Shown in pieces: positions 7,248 to 9,769 of a stretch of 9,769 nt of DNA. The notes under the pieces are model-generated. The model saw nothing but the letters and a program-made list of their open reading frames with translations. It had not been told where the DNA came from and did no database searches. The translations under genes were made by a program, and so were the position numbers. This stretch comes from SKVR01 sp041642035 (GTDB taxonomy: Bacteria; Bacteroidota; Bacteroidia; Bacteroidales; UBA7960): NCBI GenBank assembly GCA_041642035.1, contig JBEPXC010000134.1, forward strand, positions 1-9,769, read 5' to 3'. Position 1 is the first letter of the stretch; every line of letters begins with the position of its first letter.

Positions 7248-8177
7248 CTACAAATAAAGTCTCTTGATATTTTTTCCGGCCAGATCAATGCTTCCAATAT
7301 TCATACTGTTGGCAATGGATAGATATCCTATTTCTGAGGGCTGTGCACCAAAAAGCATTGTACTGGCGGCATCTATGGCCACAATATCGGAAGAAACCAA
7401 CAGGCTGTTTTTCTTTTCCAGGTCAGAGGTAGAAGTACCCCGGGGTCCATTTTTGGTCATCACCAGCATGGCATCCACGATATTCAAATCGGGTTTGCGA
7501 TAGAGGCAAAAATCAGCAATGCACTGATGCAAATCGTTGCGGTGCATATAGCGCCGATCAAAGACAACTCCCATCAGATTTTTCATGGCTATGGTTACAG
7601 AGGTGGAGCTATGATGCTTGAGCACCGGAACGTTAATAAAGACATCACTGTCGATAACCAGCTCGTGCACCTTTGCTTCTTTCATGCTTTTGGCGCCTGG
7701 AATGCTTACGCTACGATAGTTTTGTTCAAAATTCCCTGGAATCATTCTTCCTCCTGCATCGGCCACTGCCTTTTCTATACCACTGTTGGCGTATGCTTTT
7801 TCCCAGTTGTCGCAGGTATGATCAAATACGTTTACCCGGCGAGCTCCCGCATCCAGACAATGCTTTACGATGGCTGCCACCAATAACGGATTGGTGTTGG
7901 CGGCGCGATCGGGCGAAACATCCCAACCGATGTTGGGTTTTATCACCACGCTCTGCCCTGGCTTAACCCATTGGGACATACCCCCCATTTCCTCCATGGC
8001 CCGTTCAAACATGGCTACGATATCCTCCCCCCGTATGGCTACCAGATCGTACTTCCCTTTTAGGGTCTCAGCGTTGTTTGAAACCGGACCTGCGGCTAAA
8101 CTGTTGATGCCTGCTACACCTATACCTGCCGCGGTAGTAAACAATGCACCTTTTTTTAAAAAATCTCGTCTATCCAT
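7248..8177 (-). CDS. DUF362 domain protein with Tat signal peptide
   Basis: A 309-residue protein of the DUF362 family, whose biochemical role is unknown. The N-terminus MDRRDFLKKG followed by a hydrophobic stretch to about residue 29 is a twin-arginine signal (RRxFLK), so it is probably exported folded, perhaps with a bound cofactor. Family motifs seen: VVIKPNIGW (K80, N82), VFDHTCDNW around 117-125, INVPVLKHH (K187, H188, H189), and AMKNLMG (K199, N200). Cysteines are few (C107, C122, C219, C224) and not in ferredoxin spacing, so it carries no 4Fe-4S domain of its own, unlike many DUF362 proteins. The polyferredoxin 140 bp downstream on the same strand could supply that function (inference). 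The start ATG is at 8175-8177, preceded by an A-rich leader. Confidence 0.9.
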   Translation of the reverse strand: MDRRDFLKKGALFTTAAGIGVAGINSLAAGPVSNNAETLKGKYDLVAIRGEDIVAMFERAMEEMGGMSQWVKPGQSVVIKPNIGWDVSPDRAANTNPLLVAAIVKHCLDAGARRVNVFDHTCDNWEKAYANSGIEKAVADAGGRMIPGNFEQNYRSVSIPGAKSMKEAKVHELVIDSDVFINVPVLKHHSSTSVTIAMKNLMGVVFDRRYMHRNDLHQCIADFCLYRKPDLNIVDAMLVMTKNGPRGTSTSDLEKKNSLLVSSDIVAIDAASTMLFGAQPSEIGYLSIANSMNIGSIDLAGKNIKRLYL

Positions 8178-8244
8178 ATCTTATATTTTTTAATTTATTT
8201 TCAATGTTATCCCTGTATGCCAGGGACTGTGATTATAACTGGTG

Positions 8245-8294
8245 GTAGAGGCTCAAAATTTTGCGTCTGGAGACGCAATACATTGCATCTCTAC
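8245..8294. repeat. Palindromic intergenic repeat element (TTGCGTCT/AGACGCAA family)
   Basis: The element is bounded by GTAGAG (8245-8250) and its complement CTCTAC (8289-8294). Inside are three alternating copies of one 8-mer: TTGCGTCT (8261-8268), AGACGCAA (8271-8278) and TTGCATCT (8283-8290, one change). Seen otherwise, GAGACGCAAT (8270-8279) and ATTGCATCTC (8282-8291) form a near-perfect 10-bp stem around AC. I recall repeats like this recurring in intergenic DNA of Bacteroidota and cyanobacteria. It overlaps the stop codon of the radical SAM gene. Confidence 0.75.
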
Positions 8295-9379
8295 TGACCT
8301 GCTTCTTTAAGGCGATGCAAATGGCAAAAGAGTAGTTCTCCTGTTTTCTCATCTCTAAGGTGCATGCCACTGCCTTCACAATATTTATAATAGTCACACG
8401 AGGCACAAATCCCCGTTTTGGTCCATGATTTGTCTCTGAAAATCTCAAACCGCTCCTGCCAAACCCGGGCCATATTATCCTGATATATGTTTCCCTGAAT
8501 AAAATTCTCTCTCAGGTTGGGGCAAGCAGAAATAGATCCGTCGGCCAACACCGAGGCGATGTTGATGCCGGCACGGCAAAAGAAAAAATTATCTCTTACC
8601 TCTCTTTCGTAGTTGCCCAAAAAGCCCTCGCATCCATAGTTGAGCTTTATTTTCTTTTCTGAGCGTGTTTGTTTTATAAAATCAAATAGTCCTTTAAATT
8701 CGGGTGCTTTGAGTTGCAATTGTTCCTCCTGTCCCGCCCTACCAATAGCAAAAATGGTAAAAATCCTCCACTCTTTCACCCCATTCTCTATAAGCAAATC
8801 TCGCATAGCAGCCAATTGGCTGTAGTTTTTTTGGTTAACGCAACTTACCACATCATAGCGAAGATCCGGAATATCCTTCAGCAGACGGATTGCATTAAGG
8901 GCACGCGAAAAACTTATATTACTACCCCTGAGCCAGTTGTGCGAATCTTCCAGGCCGTCCAGGCTTACGGTCACTGCCCGTAATCCTGCATTTAACAAGG
9001 CCTGAAGTCTTTGCCGGTTGAGCAACATACCATTGGTAACAAAACCCCAGGGGAAACCTCTGTTATACAACTGCTTACCAACATACTCCAGATCTTTTCT
9101 CATCAGGGGCTCACCACCGGTAAGCACAATCATGGTGCTATTGGCATTCACGGTATCTTTCAACTGATCAATAGCACCAAGAAAATCCTCTGCCGGCATA
9201 TCCTTAACCGAAGAATTCTTTTTACAATCGCTGCCACAATGTAAACAAGCCAGGTTGCATCGTAGGGTACACTCCCAAAGGATATAATTGAGAAGGTGCA
9301 GGTTGGCTTCATTTTTGCGCATCCGGGCAAAAAGACTCAACGCAAGCTTCTTCCTTATGGGCAGGGGTATAGTTCTCAT
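8291..9379 (-). CDS. Radical SAM/SPASM enzyme of the rSAM/lipoprotein system (TIGR04133-like)
   Basis: A 362-residue radical SAM enzyme. The cluster motif CNLACLHC gives C41, C45 and C48 (CxxxCxxC), flanked by C37 and C52. The SAM-binding motif GGEP is at 88-91, and VSLDG at 138-142 fits the barrel. The C-terminal SPASM region has C250, C268, G281-x4-C286, then C325-x2-C328-x5-C334 and C352, for auxiliary [4Fe-4S] clusters. The usual cysteine three residues after C334's position is absent (CEGSGMH, G338). SPASM enzymes commonly modify peptides or proteins. Its ATG overlaps the stop of the upstream lipoprotein gene (ATGA at 9376-9379), so translation is coupled and the lipoprotein is the obvious candidate substrate or partner (inference). 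From memory, sequence and context match the radical SAM family recorded as paired with a lipoprotein in Bacteroidales; function unknown. The stop codon lies inside a palindromic repeat. Confidence 0.9.
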   Translation of the reverse strand: MRTIPLPIRKKLALSLFARMRKNEANLHLLNYILWECTLRCNLACLHCGSDCKKNSSVKDMPAEDFLGAIDQLKDTVNANSTMIVLTGGEPLMRKDLEYVGKQLYNRGFPWGFVTNGMLLNRQRLQALLNAGLRAVTVSLDGLEDSHNWLRGSNISFSRALNAIRLLKDIPDLRYDVVSCVNQKNYSQLAAMRDLLIENGVKEWRIFTIFAIGRAGQEEQLQLKAPEFKGLFDFIKQTRSEKKIKLNYGCEGFLGNYEREVRDNFFFCRAGINIASVLADGSISACPNLRENFIQGNIYQDNMARVWQERFEIFRDKSWTKTGICASCDYYKYCEGSGMHLRDEKTGELLFCHLHRLKEAGQ

Positions 9380-9769
9380 TCCTGAGGCTTTAACTTGACA
9401 TTCATGGTCTCTGATGTTTCACCATCATACCAGCCATCATTGCCTCCGATAAACTCAGGATCCTTAAATTCAACAATCGTGTCGAGCTTTATATAGGACC
9501 CATTAAGAGCTCCATCAATATCCTCAAAGCTTATCTCATAGGTTTGATTGGTTGGGAAAGCACCCTTATCTATAATCTCATAGTTGCCATCGGCTCCCGT
9601 ATGTGTGGTATCACGGTTCATTACCACCCTTATGCCCGGTACGGGATCCTGACTGATTTGCGAAGAAACATTACCCATCACCTTAAAATCAGCAGATGGG
9701 GTTCCGTATTCATCGAGTGTTTCACCGCAGGATGAGAAACCAATAAGAGCCAGTAATGCTGAAATGAGA
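9376..9769 (-). CDS. Radical SAM-associated lipoprotein (TIGR04134-like), N-terminus cut by window edge
   Basis: 130 residues are visible; the first few are beyond the window. The frame is open from the TGA at 9376-9378 to the edge. The first visible residues, LISALLALIGFSSC, are the hydrophobic core and lipobox of a lipoprotein signal, with the Cys codon at 9727-9729. The mature protein begins CGETLDEYGTPSADFKVMGNV, followed by a carboxypeptidase-regulatory-like beta segment (VPGIRVVMNRD, TGADGNYEI) and a C-terminal stretch with GGNDGWYDGE that ends LKPQE. This fits the small lipoprotein family that accompanies the adjacent radical SAM enzyme in Bacteroidales. It is probably exported to the periplasm or outer membrane. 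A start at the internal GTG/ATG (9681/9678) would discard the lipobox and is rejected. The role is unknown; modification by the radical SAM enzyme is plausible but unproven. Confidence 0.85.
   Translation of the reverse strand, partial: LISALLALIGFSSCGETLDEYGTPSADFKVMGNVSSQISQDPVPGIRVVMNRDTTHTGADGNYEIIDKGAFPTNQTYEISFEDIDGALNGSYIKLDTIVEFKDPEFIGGNDGWYDGETSETMNVKLKPQE

Noticed and set aside
7088..7297. Minus-strand 69-codon frame across the DUF362/polyferredoxin gap
   Set aside because: It overlaps both real genes in another frame, contains the hairpin, and its product shows no domain or signal; it is a chance frame.
8210..8226. Small hairpin CCCTG-TATGC-CAGGG as a terminator before the DUF362 gene
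   Set aside because: The stem is only 5-6 bp and no T-run follows on either strand.
9376..9681. Lipoprotein gene starting at the internal GTG/ATG near 9681
   Set aside because: The frame stays open to the window edge and encodes a signal peptide with lipobox FSSC just upstream, so the true start is outside the window.

Overview
The window looks like a chromosomal segment of an anaerobic or facultative member of the Bacteroidota, most likely Bacteroidales/Marinilabiliales. The clues are: no strong Shine-Dalgarno sites but A-rich leaders; promoter-like TTG / ~20 nt / TAnnTTTG pairs; lipoproteins with relaxed Bacteroidota lipoboxes; and a radical SAM/lipoprotein gene pair that, to my knowledge, is found mainly in Bacteroidales. 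The taxonomic call rests on recollection of family distribution, not on a search.

Left part (1-3428, + strand): an M48/Ste24-type membrane zinc protease is followed 4 bp later by rarA (replication-associated AAA+ ATPase), probably one transcript. A weak AT-rich stem with a T-run may end it. A separate gene with its own candidate promoter encodes a YceI-like lipoprotein. A strong stem-loop usable in both directions (3449-3485) separates it from the convergent gene to its right.

Middle (3487-5529): on the minus strand lies a carboxyltransferase of the oxaloacetate decarboxylase alpha / pyruvate carboxylase subunit B type. It lacks the biotinyl domain and carries extra sequence and a charged C-terminal tail instead. 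Its upstream region holds a perfect 18-bp palindrome matching the Rex (NADH/NAD+ sensor) operator consensus next to a candidate promoter, which suggests redox control of this anaplerotic or fermentative enzyme. The rest of the 309-bp gap holds short GAAGCTG repeats and no gene.

Right part (5530-9769, minus strand, read from right to left): a lipoprotein running off the window edge overlaps by ATGA with a radical SAM/SPASM enzyme. Then come a Tat-signal DUF362 protein and a large membrane polyferredoxin that looks like a NapH-type membrane module fused to a NapG-type ferredoxin module. The lipoprotein/radical SAM pair matches a system I recognise as the uncharacterised 'rSAM/lipoprotein' family pair. 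The four genes together suggest an envelope system: a cytoplasmic radical SAM enzyme acting on or for an exported lipoprotein, plus an exported DUF362 protein and a membrane electron-transfer protein. Their function is unknown. The joins between these genes are not plain: one carries a palindromic repeat that supplies the radical SAM stop codon, and another carries a long hairpin.
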